From Saprospiraceae bacterium (GTDB taxonomy: Bacteria; Bacteroidota; Bacteroidia; Chitinophagales; Saprospiraceae): a stretch of DNA of 64,000 bases. The position numbers were made by a program, and so were the translations under genes. This document shows positions 1-9,286 of this stretch, piece after piece. Below the pieces are notes generated by a model. The model was not told the origin of the DNA. It ran no database searches and saw nothing but the letters and a program-made list of their open reading frames with translations. The stretch lies in NCBI GenBank assembly GCA_025056735.1, contig JANWVR010000118.1:1-64000 (forward strand). Reading direction: 5' to 3'. The number at the start of each line of letters is the position of its first letter. Position 1 is the stretch's first letter.

Positions 1-1
1 C

Positions 2-1600
2 ACACCGCAGGTGTCGGTGGCGGGCACGTACACGGTGACGGTACGGGCGACGAACGGGTGCACCAACACGGCGACGGTGACAGTGGTAGCCGACCAGCAG
101 CCGCCGCAAGGAGTCTCGACGACGGGCGCAACGCTGACGTGCGCACAGCCGACGCGGACGATAACGGCCACTTCAACTACAGCGGGCGTAACGTACTCGT
201 GGACAGGGCCCAACAACTTCACCTCCGCGCTTCAGACGCCGACGGTGAGCACGGGCGGTACGTACACGGTGGTGATTACGAGCCCGTCGAACGGTTGCTC
301 GACAAGCGCGACGGCGACGGTACAGACCGACCAGCAGCCGCCGAGTGTGACGGCGCAAGGTGGGATAGTAACGTGTGCTGCGCCGTCGTTGGCGTTGACG
401 GCGACGTCGAATCCGGTGAACGTGAGCTGGGCCTGGACGGGCCCGGGCGGTTTCAATTCGACGCAGCAGAGCCCTCAGGCGACGGCGGCGGGCGTTTACA
501 CGCTGACGGTAACGAACCCGGCAAACGGCTGCACGGCGAGTGCGACGGCAACGGTGGTATCGGATCAGCAGCCGCCGCAGTTGACGATACCGGCGCCGGG
601 CTTGCTGACATGCAACACCACGCAAGTGAATGTGACGGTACAGGTGTCTCCGACGGGTTCGTACACATACCAGTGGACGACGCAGGGTGGCGTTATCTCC
701 TCGGGCGCCAACAGCGCGACGGCGGTGGCGACAGCTGCAGGCCAGTACGCGGTGCTGGTAACCAGCCAGCAGAACGGCTGCACGGCCACGGCGGCCACGC
801 AGGTAGTGGCAGACTCGGCAACGATACGAGGAGCGCAGTTGGCGCCCAAGGCGGTGTCGTGTTTTGGTCGCAAGGACGGTTCGGTTCGGGTGTTGAGCGT
901 TCAGGGCGGCACGCCGCCGTACCTGTACGGCATCGGCAACAATGCACTATCGCCGCAGATGGAGTTTTCGGCGTTGGCGCCGGGCTCGTACACGCTGAAC
1001 ATTCAGGACGTGAACGGTTGCGAATGGAGCACGACGTTTACAATTGGCGAGCCGGGCGAACTGATTGTAGAGTTGGGAGCGGACACGACGATTTATTTGG
1101 GCGATGTGATCCGCATCAACATAGACGACGTGGTGAATTTCCCGGGTCGCGTGGTTACGCGGCGATTGGAGCCGGTGGAGTGGGCGGACTCGTTGGGCCG
1201 AGAGTTGCGGCCGCTGAAGTCCTTCCGCTACTCGCTGACGGTGGTGGACTCGAACGGATGCCGGGCGTCGGACACTCGGTTAGTGGTGGTAGACAAGACG
1301 CGGTTTGTGTACATTCCGAACGTGTTTACGCCGGAGGTGGCAGGGCCGAATGCGACGTTTTTTATCAGTGCCCGTTATCCCAATCACGTAACTAAGGTCA
1401 AGTCGTTGTTGATTTTTGACCGCTGGGGCAGCGCGGTGTTCGAACGCTTCAATTTTGCACCCAACGACCCGACGCAAGGCTGGGATGGCCAAGTGCGCGG
1501 CTCGAAGGGCCTTCCGGGCGTTTACGTGTACTACGCTGAAATCGAGTTCATTGACGGCGAAACCATCCTGTATAAGGGCGATGTAACCATCATGAGGTGA
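2..1600 (+). CDS. Gliding-motility-type adhesin, 3' part (Ig-like repeats, SprB repeat, CHU_C domain)
   Basis: The 5' end lies outside the window and the frame is open from base 2. About three Ig-like repeats of roughly 85-90 residues fill the first 275 residues. Each carries a TC near its start, a central SWTGP-like segment, a GxYTV strand and an NGC motif before a DQQPP linker. A SprB-type repeat follows at about residues 282-345 (SCFGRKDGS, GGTPPYLY). The last 100 residues form a CHU_C gliding-motility C-terminal domain (YIPNVFTPE, IFDRWGS, GWDG, GVYVYY). Proteins of this architecture are exported by the type IX secretion system and held at the cell surface as adhesins. Codon third positions favour G (acg, gcg, gtg), unlike the C-favouring genes later in the window, which leaves spurious open frames on both strands. 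The substrate is unknown. Confidence 0.9.
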   Translation, partial: TPQVSVAGTYTVTVRATNGCTNTATVTVVADQQPPQGVSTTGATLTCAQPTRTITATSTTAGVTYSWTGPNNFTSALQTPTVSTGGTYTVVITSPSNGCSTSATATVQTDQQPPSVTAQGGIVTCAAPSLALTATSNPVNVSWAWTGPGGFNSTQQSPQATAAGVYTLTVTNPANGCTASATATVVSDQQPPQLTIPAPGLLTCNTTQVNVTVQVSPTGSYTYQWTTQGGVISSGANSATAVATAAGQYAVLVTSQQNGCTATAATQVVADSATIRGAQLAPKAVSCFGRKDGSVRVLSVQGGTPPYLYGIGNNALSPQMEFSALAPGSYTLNIQDVNGCEWSTTFTIGEPGELIVELGADTTIYLGDVIRINIDDVVNFPGRVVTRRLEPVEWADSLGRELRPLKSFRYSLTVVDSNGCRASDTRLVVVDKTRFVYIPNVFTPEVAGPNATFFISARYPNHVTKVKSLLIFDRWGSAVFERFNFAPNDPTQGWDGQVRGSKGLPGVYVYYAEIEFIDGETILYKGDVTIMR

Positions 1601-1627
1601 GTAGAGGGCCAGCGAAAGGCCTTGATG

Positions 1628-1667
1628 GCAGGGGACGCATCCAGGCGGATGCCTCTCCTGCTTTTTT
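1628..1667 (+). terminator. Rho-independent terminator after the adhesin gene
   Basis: A 15-base stem (1628-1642 with 1647-1661, two mismatches) with a four-base loop is followed by six T. It sits 27 bases after the adhesin stop codon. Confidence 0.75.
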
Positions 1668-1775
1668 ATTGCCCTTGGGCAGGCTTTTTGCCTATTTATA
1701 GCAAAACGGCATTTTGTCTTTTGCTTTCCGGTGGCTGGACTGCTAATTTTGCCCAATCACAAAACCTTGCTTTTT

Positions 1776-3206
1776 ATGAAAAAAATCTACTTGATTTCTG
1801 TTTGGGCGGTGCTTGGGGCCATTCTTTCGGTGTTTGCCCCTTCTTTGCTCGCTCAAGAGTGGACGACCTCTGCTTCGCTTCGGTCTTCAAACGACGATAA
1901 AACACTGCTCTCCGAGGGTGCTTCGGATACGATACGGTTCACCTTTTGCGCGGCGTTTTGGCGCGACACGACGCCTCTGCCGGGCGCTGACTTGTTGTTG
2001 ATGGGCGCGCCATTGAGTTTTGGTTATCCACCCAGGGTGCTCCAGGTATTCTCTTTGCCGTCAGGGCAGCACTGCACGGCAGTAGTGATGCCGCCAACAG
2101 CATACCCGAACGAGTTGATATTTACGTTTGGCGGCACATTGCCCAGTAAGAACTACCGACAGGGTGCAGACGCGGCAGATTTATGCCTGATAGCCAGGTT
2201 CTTGTGGGGGCTTGGCGGGTTTAATGCCTATCAGGGCCTTGCCGCGGATGTCAATACTAACCATTCGGTGGTCTCATCCGACTTCTCTCAGTTGCTTCGC
2301 CTGATACTTGCGCAAACCGATACCCTGGCCCAAGCGCCAGTGTGGTATTTCTATCCCGCGTTATCTCCGGTTTTCCCGAATTACCCGGTGAACAATTACC
2401 CGTATATCCATCGCAACCAATTGGCTGCCTATGAAGGCGATACGCTCTGGGTACTCGGGACGAAGATAGGTGATGTGAATGGGGACTATCATCGCCCGCA
2501 TCCGCCCGTGAAGGGTGTATCTGCGCTTATCCTCCCAAAGAAGCAGCTCGTCGCTGGCCAATCAGATACGCTGTCAGTGGTTTTGTCCGCCTCGCTGCCG
2601 GCGTATTACGCGCAAATGGGCTTTCAGCTGGATACAACGCTGGTGGAATTAGACGACTGCTGGGCCCACAACGGCACTCGCGTATCGCTCAGCTACCACT
2701 ACCGCACGGACGAAGGGCGCCTGAGGGTGGTGCTTGGCCAGTCAGAAGCGGCCTTCCCAGCCGGTACTCCATTATTCTATATGCGCATCCGGGCCAAAAA
2801 GGATGTGCTATCAGAGGAAGCAATTCAACCCTTTGCGGAAAGGCCTGGGCGATTGCCGCTTTTTGCAGTGGGCGGCGATTGTTCGGCGTTCTACGCTCTT
2901 AAATTGGATTTCCAGGAAACGACTTCGGCGCCCATTTCGATAGCTCCAGAGGGCGAGCGCGCCGTGTTTGCTTACACCTCAGACGGGAGCGGCGCTTTGC
3001 TTTATATCTACTCCCCTGCAGAGCAGCCTGCCCGGCTGGCGCTCTTCGATGCTACGGGGCGGCTGATCTACGAGAGCCAGCGCGCGCTGACAAGCGGCGA
3101 CAACCGCTGGGACTTGCCTGCCGAAGTATTCCGCAACAAAGGGCTGTACGCCTGGCAGTTGATGCTAGGTCAGCGCTTGCTGAGTGGCAAAGCCCTCTGG
3201 CGTTAA
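1776..3206 (+). CDS. Secreted T9SS cargo protein with dockerin-like and cohesin-like regions
   Basis: I chose the ATG at 1776 because it opens a clear signal peptide (MKKIYLISVW... ending SLLAQ, about residues 1-27); the upstream in-frame extension is not needed. The middle has a dockerin-like calcium motif (DVNTNHSVVSSDF, about residue 160) and a second GDVNGD at about residue 232, the spacing seen in many secreted Bacteroidota proteins. Residues 250-350 look like a cohesin-type beta domain. The C-terminus (LALFDATGRLIYE, GLYAWQLML) resembles a type A T9SS sorting domain. It is therefore probably exported through the outer membrane, with the tail removed. No catalytic motif is visible and the function is unknown. 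It may belong with the adhesin upstream, but a terminator separates the two. Confidence 0.8.
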   Translation: MKKIYLISVWAVLGAILSVFAPSLLAQEWTTSASLRSSNDDKTLLSEGASDTIRFTFCAAFWRDTTPLPGADLLLMGAPLSFGYPPRVLQVFSLPSGQHCTAVVMPPTAYPNELIFTFGGTLPSKNYRQGADAADLCLIARFLWGLGGFNAYQGLAADVNTNHSVVSSDFSQLLRLILAQTDTLAQAPVWYFYPALSPVFPNYPVNNYPYIHRNQLAAYEGDTLWVLGTKIGDVNGDYHRPHPPVKGVSALILPKKQLVAGQSDTLSVVLSASLPAYYAQMGFQLDTTLVELDDCWAHNGTRVSLSYHYRTDEGRLRVVLGQSEAAFPAGTPLFYMRIRAKKDVLSEEAIQPFAERPGRLPLFAVGGDCSAFYALKLDFQETTSAPISIAPEGERAVFAYTSDGSGALLYIYSPAEQPARLALFDATGRLIYESQRALTSGDNRWDLPAEVFRNKGLYAWQLMLGQRLLSGKALWR

Positions 3207-3280
3207 GCGCTGCAAGCGACGCTGTTTGCGAACGGCAAACCGGGCATTAAACCAGCGCCCGCTGCTGCTGTTTTGGAGGC

Positions 3281-4405
3281 ATGGTAAAAGAAAGTACATC
3301 TTTTCCGTATATTACCTACGGCGCGCGCGTAAGCGCAGAGTCCGTGGCATCGTTGCTGGAGCATGCCTTAGACCGATTGATGCAAAGCGACGAGCGCCCA
3401 ACGCCTATCTGTATTTGGGGCTTGCACGGCATAGGCAAAACGGAGCTGGTGCGCGATGTGGCGCGAGCGCGCGGCTGCGAATTTGTCTATCTTGCACCCG
3501 CTCAGTTTGAGGAAATGGGTGACTTAGTAGGTATGCCGCAGGTGACTGCCGGAGAGAACGGCGAGATGCTCACCCGTTTTGCCCCGCCCGAATGGGTGCC
3601 GCGCCGCCCTGGGCCGGGTATCTTGCTCTTAGACGATGTCAACCGCGCCGACGACCGAATCCTGCGCGGCATCATGCAGCTGTTTCAAAACTATGGCTTA
3701 GTATCCTGGACACTGCCGCCCGGATGGCTCATCGTCTGCACAGCCAACCCCGACGGCGGCGATTACTCCGTCACCACGCTCGACGAGGCCATGCTCACCC
3801 GCATGCTGCACGTAACGATGACCTTCGACCCGCACGTGTGGGCGCGCTGGGCCGAACGCAACGACATTGACCCGCGAGGTATCCACTTTGTACTGGCTTA
3901 CCCGGAACTCATCAATGGCCGCCGAACAACACCGCGCTCACTAGTACAGTTCTTCAACAGCCTACGCGGTATCGAAGACTTGCGCGAAAACATCCCTATC
4001 GTCCGCCTGCTGGCCGAAGCAGCCTTAGATACGGAAACGGCACAGGCGTTTCTGTCCTTCGTTCAATTGAACATGGACAAACTGCCCACGCCCGACGACA
4101 TCCTAATGACTACTCCCTTCGATGGGGTGGCGCGCCGTTTAGAGCGCCTGATAGACGAAGGGCAAACAAAGCGCTTAGACATCCTTTCCGTCCTGGTAAC
4201 ACGCCTTATCAACTACCTGTTGGCGCGCCAGCAGCCTCTGTCGGAAGCAGAGCTGAATAACCTGCGCGCCTTCCTGCTCCTGCCGTTGCTGCCCAACGAC
4301 CTGCGCCTATCTATGGCGCAAGAGCTGGCTCAGGCCAAACGCCCTGACCTATCGAAAATCTATGCTGACCCCCAAATCGGCCAGCTCTTGCTGCGCAAAA
4401 TGTAA
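3281..4405 (+). CDS. MoxR-type AAA ATPase
   Basis: A 374-residue AAA+ ATPase of the MoxR/AAA_5 group. Visible motifs are Walker A GLHGIGKT (residues 47-54), Walker B ILLLDDVNRA (about 112-122), a sensor-1 CTANPDGG (about 150) and the MLTRM segment that follows. The C-terminal 150 residues are helical and carry no recognised domain. MoxR ATPases usually act as chaperones with a von Willebrand A (metal-binding) partner encoded next door. Here the neighbours are a T9SS cargo gene upstream and an unrelated small gene converging 6 bases downstream, so the partner is not in this window. Substrate and process are unknown. Family assignment is secure, specific role is not. Confidence 0.88.
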   Translation: MVKESTSFPYITYGARVSAESVASLLEHALDRLMQSDERPTPICIWGLHGIGKTELVRDVARARGCEFVYLAPAQFEEMGDLVGMPQVTAGENGEMLTRFAPPEWVPRRPGPGILLLDDVNRADDRILRGIMQLFQNYGLVSWTLPPGWLIVCTANPDGGDYSVTTLDEAMLTRMLHVTMTFDPHVWARWAERNDIDPRGIHFVLAYPELINGRRTTPRSLVQFFNSLRGIEDLRENIPIVRLLAEAALDTETAQAFLSFVQLNMDKLPTPDDILMTTPFDGVARRLERLIDEGQTKRLDILSVLVTRLINYLLARQQPLSEAELNNLRAFLLLPLLPNDLRLSMAQELAQAKRPDLSKIYADPQIGQLLLRKM

Positions 4406-4411
4406 TGCGCC

Positions 4412-4750
4412 TCAGAGAGAACGCCTGCGTGCACGCCTCTCAAAGTACTCTCGCTGCCCCGACGCCAACTGCAGCTGATATTTACCCGCAGGGAGCGCCG
4501 AAATATCGAGCCACCAGCTTTCGCTGCCGGAGCAAAAAGTCTTCTCCAAAAGAATTTTACCATTGCTATCCACCACGCGCGCCTGTACTTCGCCGTGCGG
4601 TGTCTCTTCGGGCAGCAACCAGATCCTGTCGGAGGCTACCACTACTTCGATGTAAGGAACCTGAGAAACGGGTGCTTTGCCATTTTGGGCAGATAAAATA
4701 AGGACACGCAGGAGCCAGCAGGCGAGAATTAGAAATAAGTTTGTTTTCAT
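4412..4750 (-). CDS. Small secreted protein resembling an isolated T9SS sorting domain
   Basis: A 112-residue protein with an N-terminal signal peptide (MKTNLFLILACWLLRVLILSAQ). The rest is one small beta domain: a VVDSNGKILLEK strand pair and an LDISALPAGKYQLQL segment. This is the pattern of the core of a type A T9SS C-terminal domain, but the terminal lysine-rich strand is replaced by an arginine-rich end (ERRARRRSL). It could be a tiny secreted protein or the remnant of a longer cargo protein. It converges with the MoxR-type gene and its stop lies 6 bases away. I recognise no specific family and infer no function. Confidence 0.6.
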   Translation of the reverse strand: MKTNLFLILACWLLRVLILSAQNGKAPVSQVPYIEVVVASDRIWLLPEETPHGEVQARVVDSNGKILLEKTFCSGSESWWLDISALPAGKYQLQLASGQREYFERRARRRSL

Positions 4751-4930
4751 CGCTAAAATGTTGCTGTTTGTTCTAATCTAAAAGACAGCTACGAGCGGCA
4801 TTAAGTTGTATGCTACCCTCTGTATCCCGATGAAAACCAATTAACGGCCTGCCAATAGCGCCATGTTATCGGCCAAAGGCCGGGGTACTCCCGCAGATTT
4901 CAGCCTGAATTAAGGAAGGCCGCGTGACCC

Positions 4931-5467
4931 TCAATGGGCCAACCAACGCCGCAACCTTAGCCCTACGCCCACCATCAGCAAGCCAAAGAAGACAGCATAA
5001 AAGCCCGCCCACCAGGCCAGTGAGACGGCACCGCTGTTAGCGCGAAACAACATGACCACGCCTAGACCCGCTGAGATAACACCGGCTATTGCCAATTGCC
5101 ATTCGTCCTCGATGGCTTTGCGAATGTAGTAAGCCAACCACACTTCAAGCAGGCCGGTCAAGATGCACCACGAGGCAAACAGATACACCAGTCGGTTGTC
5201 GTTCACCGGCCCCAGCCAGATGACAAAAGCCAGCACAATTCCGACCAGACCTTCGGCCATCAGCACTCCACCGGAGTACTCCTCACAGCGCAGGCGCCAG
5301 CCCGAATAGGTGGTCAACACACCATCGGCCAGCAAATAGGCCGCCAGTGACGTCGCTAATGCAACATAGTGTGAGCTAGAGAGGGAGAAAGCAACAACAG
5401 CAAAGAGGAAAGCCACCGCTCCTCTGAGCACAAGCAGCCACCAGTGTTTGGCAAAAATGGACATCAT
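4931..5467 (-). CDS. HdeD/DUF308 family integral membrane protein
   Basis: A 178-residue hydrophobic protein with six predicted membrane helices arranged in pairs, typical of the HdeD (DUF308) family. Characteristic segments are WWLLVLRGAVAFLFAVVAF near the N-terminus and WCILTGLLEVWLAYYIRKAI in the middle. In E. coli HdeD contributes to acid resistance at high cell density; in most bacteria the role is unknown. It stands alone, with about 240 bases upstream and 180 downstream without genes. The ATG at 5467 could be replaced by the one two codons later (MSIFAKHW). Family call is firm, function is not. Confidence 0.85.
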   Translation of the reverse strand: MMSIFAKHWWLLVLRGAVAFLFAVVAFSLSSSHYVALATSLAAYLLADGVLTTYSGWRLRCEEYSGGVLMAEGLVGIVLAFVIWLGPVNDNRLVYLFASWCILTGLLEVWLAYYIRKAIEDEWQLAIAGVISAGLGVVMLFRANSGAVSLAWWAGFYAVFFGLLMVGVGLRLRRWLAH

Positions 5468-5707
5468 GGCGCAAGAACTTTATGTGTGAAAGCAGTAAGT
5501 GAAAGACGGCAATGGAGTGAAGCTTTTTGTGAGCGAAGCACGCCGACAAAGGAACGACCGACACGGAGGTTCTCCAAACTTTTCTTTCAGATGTGAACAT
5601 GGTGGAATGCCCCTCTAAATAAACAAGAAATCCATGGTAAAAAGTTGCCCTGGCAGAATGTTGATGGTTTTTGGGAGGAATTTCAGGAAAGTTTTGCGTA
5701 CAACATT

Positions 5708-7450
5708 CTAACGGACAAACTTTCGTTCAAAGATACTCGTATTTTCCCGGTCGTCGGTTACGGTTAATCGCAGCCAGTGTTCGCCGGCAGAGATGCGTTC
5801 GTCGAAGTAGTGCACTAGGCGTTCGCTTTTGCGGTCGTATTCAAATAGCACCCATTTGCCGTCCACCGTGGCGCGATAGCGTAGGTCGCGCGCGCTGCCG
5901 CCGACGGGTAGGTTATCGCTGATGGCAAAGGACATGAGCGATTTGCCGCGCATGTTTGCAGAAAAGGCCACGGGGCGGATGGTGGGCGGGACGGTATCCA
6001 CGACGATGGTGTATCGGCCCAGTTCGCGGACGCGGGTCTCCACAGCGCCGTTAGCCCATTGGCCGCCGACGCTTTCGGGGCGCTTTCCATCCAAGTACAG
6101 AATGACCGCTTTTGAGGCCAGCGCCGGTGGCAATTGCGTTGGGCGCAGGGTCAGGGTGCAATAGCGGTGCAGAGGGGTTTCGTCGCTGTGGATGTGATGC
6201 ACGGGTGCAAAAGCCCCGGCAGGCGGCGGGCTGACGGTGTACTGGAAGTACAGGGTTTCGTATAGGGCGCCATTGGGAAGGGCGAGCGTAAAGTCATCCA
6301 TTTCGATGCGGCTGGGTGCGTCCCAGGGCAGCTGTCGTTGATAGGAAGGAGGCGCTGCCGGCGACACGTCGGCGCGCCGTACCCAGAAGCGCAGGGTTGA
6401 AGTGTTGCCATTGGCGTCGGCAGCCTCGATGAGAATAGCAGTGAGGCGGCCTTGATAAAGAGGTACTACTCCTTGATTTTCAGCACGTTCATACATAGAA
6501 AGGCGGTCGCCAGGCAAAAGGTAGCACCGCTGGAACCACGCACCCGTGCGTTTGCGCGCAGCATAGTCGGTGTGCGCGTTCAAATAACGCGACTCGTCGA
6601 AGTCCAGCTCCTGAGCGCGCCAGCCGAAGACCTGCTGGCCATCGGCCCGCAAGCGGAGCGAAAACAAGCCATTTTTGTTGTAAGGGTTGCCCGTGGCGCG
6701 GTCGAACGCCTGCACGGCAAAGCCCACGCGCCAGGCCGGCAGGGCTATAGTATCGCCGCCCTTCAAGCCGTAGGCCCCATTGGGGCGGCGCTCGACAGGC
6801 CACACGGTGGCTTCCAGCGTCTCATGCCGGTCATTAAGATAATAGACCCTAAGAGCGAGCAACTCGGGCGCCTCGCGGTCGGGTATGGGTAGGTTAAACA
6901 GCAACGGATTGAGCGTCTTCTGGTCGGACGTGCGGCGTATCTCAAAGTGTAAGTGGGCGCCTTCAGAACTGCCCGAATTGCCCATCAAGCCAATTTGCTC
7001 GCCTTTTTTTATAAAAAAAGCCTTCTCTCCTGGATAAAGGTCTACTTCAAACCGCTCCCTTCGGTATTGCTCAGCCTTGACGTAGCGGGCAATTTCGGGC
7101 TTAAACTGATGCAGATGCCCATAGACAGTGGTGTATCCATTGGGGTGTCGGATGTACAGCGCGTTGCCGTAGCCGCCTTCCTGTACGCGAATGCGGTGCA
7201 CGTATCCGTCAGCTGCGGCGTAGATGGGCTGGCCGATATCGCCGCTCAAATCAATGCCCGAGTGAAAGTGATTGGGGCGCAATTCGCCAAACGTGCCCGA
7301 GAGGCGCAGGCTCTGCGCATCTACCGGGAGGCGAAAGTAATTTTGAGGAAGTTCGGAGGGCAATTTGGCGCTATGCGCACCTTGAGGCGCTGGGCGCAGC
7401 GCCAGAAGGCAAAGACCAACAGCAGCAAGCAGCCCCACGTTTTTTCGCAT
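5708..7450 (-). CDS. M23 family metallopeptidase, secreted
   Basis: I placed the start at the ATG ending at 7450, which opens a signal peptide (MRKNVGLLAAVGLCLLALRP); the frame runs further upstream into the neighbouring hydrolase gene without need. The protein has 580 residues. An M23 (LytM-like) domain lies at about residues 50-170: NHFHSGIDLSGDIG supplies the HxxxD zinc ligands and GAHLHFEI the second histidine motif. The remaining 400 residues are beta-rich with no recognised catalytic motif and may bind the cell wall or outer-membrane partners. M23 enzymes cut peptide cross-bridges in peptidoglycan in the periplasm. A separate membrane-anchored M23 gene lies at 41.9 kb. Confidence 0.9.
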   Translation of the reverse strand: MRKNVGLLAAVGLCLLALRPAPQGAHSAKLPSELPQNYFRLPVDAQSLRLSGTFGELRPNHFHSGIDLSGDIGQPIYAAADGYVHRIRVQEGGYGNALYIRHPNGYTTVYGHLHQFKPEIARYVKAEQYRRERFEVDLYPGEKAFFIKKGEQIGLMGNSGSSEGAHLHFEIRRTSDQKTLNPLLFNLPIPDREAPELLALRVYYLNDRHETLEATVWPVERRPNGAYGLKGGDTIALPAWRVGFAVQAFDRATGNPYNKNGLFSLRLRADGQQVFGWRAQELDFDESRYLNAHTDYAARKRTGAWFQRCYLLPGDRLSMYERAENQGVVPLYQGRLTAILIEAADANGNTSTLRFWVRRADVSPAAPPSYQRQLPWDAPSRIEMDDFTLALPNGALYETLYFQYTVSPPPAGAFAPVHHIHSDETPLHRYCTLTLRPTQLPPALASKAVILYLDGKRPESVGGQWANGAVETRVRELGRYTIVVDTVPPTIRPVAFSANMRGKSLMSFAISDNLPVGGSARDLRYRATVDGKWVLFEYDRKSERLVHYFDERISAGEHWLRLTVTDDRENTSIFERKFVR

Positions 7451-7563
7451 AGCCCGTTTTTTAGGGCTAAAATAGGAGCATCGCGTCAGATGTGCTGCAC
7501 CTCTATGAGATGAAATTGACTGCAGCTGTTTTATCGTTGCTGAGTTCAGGCATTTCTCCTGCT

Positions 7564-8439
7564 TCAGCCCACGATTTGCGAGTAGGATGGTCCTGGATCG
7601 TCTTTCTTGGGTGGAGGCCAGCAGATATCGAGCCGCTCCCAAAATTGGAGCAGGCGCTCGATGAGGGCCTCGCGAGCCTCGAACATGCTCATGTGGCCGA
7701 CACCCTCCAGGATGTGTACTTGACGTGAGCGAGCCTGTTCAAGGGCGCGGCGCGTCTCCTCCAATGGAACAAGTTTGTCTTCATCGCCCAAAATGGCCAT
7801 GACAGGGATACTGAACCAGTTTAAGGTTTCGGTGTGGTCTTGTCGGTTTTGCATGGCTTTTATGGCTGTAATAATGCCCTCGGTGGGCTGACGAAGGCCC
7901 ATTTGGATACATTTCTCTACAATGTCGGGGTGCTCTTGAGCAAAGCGCGGTGCGAACAGATTGGGAAAGAGCTGCCGCACAAAGAGTTCCTTATGGCCTT
8001 GCTCCAGAATTTCGAGGCTGCGTCGGCGACTCTCGGCGCGCTCCGGCGTGTCCTGAAAAGGATGCGAATGGATGAGCGCCACCCCGTGAAGCAAGTTCCA
8101 CATGTTGGTCATGGCTTGCAAGGCGACATAACCGCCTAAGGAATGTCCCGCTAAGGCTACACGGTGGATACCGTGATCCTGTACGATGGTTATAATGGCC
8201 CACACATACCACTCCATACCGACTTCGTAGGGCAGTTCAGACTCGCCAAATCCCGGCAGGTCTAAGCAGCAGACCAGCCCATGCGGCTCTAAGGCCGGCA
8301 CGATGTCATCCCACACGGTGTGGTCTTCGCATAAGCCGTGAATAAGAATGAGCGGTGGCCGCAGGGAGTCCCAGTTGCCCGAAATGGTGTAAGTGATCCA
8401 CCGTTTCTGGAACGGCTCCATTAGTGTGCGTTTTTTCAT
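7564..8439 (-). CDS. Alpha/beta hydrolase
   Basis: A 291-residue alpha/beta-hydrolase-fold protein without a signal peptide. The oxyanion-hole motif HGLCED is at residues 34-39 and the nucleophile elbow GHSLGG has Ser100. The acid is probably in LGDEDKLVP (about residue 220) and the catalytic histidine in GVGHMSMFE (about 255). All three members of the triad are therefore visible. The substrate cannot be read from sequence; esterase, lipase-like and C-C hydrolase activities all occur in this family. It lies upstream of the M23 gene on the same strand with a 113-base gap. Confidence 0.85.
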   Translation of the reverse strand: MKKRTLMEPFQKRWITYTISGNWDSLRPPLILIHGLCEDHTVWDDIVPALEPHGLVCCLDLPGFGESELPYEVGMEWYVWAIITIVQDHGIHRVALAGHSLGGYVALQAMTNMWNLLHGVALIHSHPFQDTPERAESRRRSLEILEQGHKELFVRQLFPNLFAPRFAQEHPDIVEKCIQMGLRQPTEGIITAIKAMQNRQDHTETLNWFSIPVMAILGDEDKLVPLEETRRALEQARSRQVHILEGVGHMSMFEAREALIERLLQFWERLDICWPPPKKDDPGPSYSQIVG

Positions 8440-8509
8440 GCAGCAAATATGGCAAAAAGTAACGACATCCGCGGCATTGGGCGCTCCTTTTCAGGCATCG
8501 GTGCAGCTG

Positions 8510-9184
8510 TCATCGAAAAGGCGATTGTTCCTGGTGCTGGCGGACCAGTCCGCTCAGGAAGTACAGGTACGGATAGAGCGCGGCCACGCCCAGGAACACC
8601 AGCCACTGCGACCACCCCTGGATGACCAGCAGGTCGTACAGCCCATGTACCAGCGCGGCCAGCAGCAGGCCCAGAAATAGCCAATGCCTCTGCCGACCCG
8701 GTTGCGCCTGCGCTTTACCGGCGTAATAGCCCTGCACAATAGCAAACGCCAGGTGCGCCGGCACGGCAGTCAGCGTGCGCGTGAGCAGAATGGGCCATCC
8801 AAAACGGTCGGCATAGGCGATATTTTCCACAGAGGCGAAGCCCATCGCAATCAGCACGGCGTAGACGATGCCGTCCATAGGCTCGTTGAAGGCACGCGAA
8901 GGGAAGGCCACCAACGCCAGCAACAGCCATTTGCTCAGCTCTTCCAAAGGGGCCAATACGCCGAAAGAAAGTATTGCCGCATCCAGCAGACTCGCCGGCG
9001 GATAGCCCAACTGCCGCAACGCCCAGATCTCGGCCCGTACGACAGGGAGGGTCATCAGCCCACCGCCGGCAAAGCACAGCAATAACAACCATAGCGGCTC
9101 GCGCTCGTAGCGGTCGGCCCGAAAGATGGCGTAACTGATGAGCACGCCGGGCAAGGTGGCGGCCAGTAGCACCCAGACATTCAT
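8510..9184 (-). CDS. PrsW-family intramembrane metalloprotease
   Basis: A 224-residue polytopic membrane protein with the PrsW signature. LEELSKW carries the EExxK motif, and the conserved FNEPMDGIVYAVLIAMGFA and HLAFAIVQGYYAG segments follow, holding the probable metal ligands. PrsW in Bacillus subtilis cuts the anti-sigma factor RsiW inside the membrane. Here no anti-sigma gene is adjacent, so the substrate is unknown. I chose the ATG at 9184, because the longer reading frame would begin with GTG inside the terminator of the ribosomal operon upstream. Confidence 0.87.
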   Translation of the reverse strand: MNVWVLLAATLPGVLISYAIFRADRYEREPLWLLLLCFAGGGLMTLPVVRAEIWALRQLGYPPASLLDAAILSFGVLAPLEELSKWLLLALVAFPSRAFNEPMDGIVYAVLIAMGFASVENIAYADRFGWPILLTRTLTAVPAHLAFAIVQGYYAGKAQAQPGRQRHWLFLGLLLAALVHGLYDLLVIQGWSQWLVFLGVAALYPYLYFLSGLVRQHQEQSPFR

Positions 9185-9210
9185 ACTAGCAGGTGACGTT
9201 TGCAGGGGCA

Positions 9211-9248
9211 AAAAAACAAAACCCACGGGATAGCGGTATCCCGTGGGT
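9211..9248 (-). terminator. Rho-independent terminator of the rpsF-rpsR-rplI operon
   Basis: A perfect 12-base stem (9221-9232 with 9237-9248) with a GCGG loop. On the minus strand it is followed by TTTTGTTTTTT. It lies 38 bases after the rplI stop. Confidence 0.88.
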
Positions 9249-9286
9249 TTCTTATCGCGCCAAAACGCCGGTAAACGGCGTCGTTA

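Noticed and set aside
58-1395. Long alternative frames on both strands inside the adhesin gene
   Set aside because: They come from the biased codon usage of the repeats. The translations are low-complexity (Arg, Gly and Asp rich) and lack any domain.
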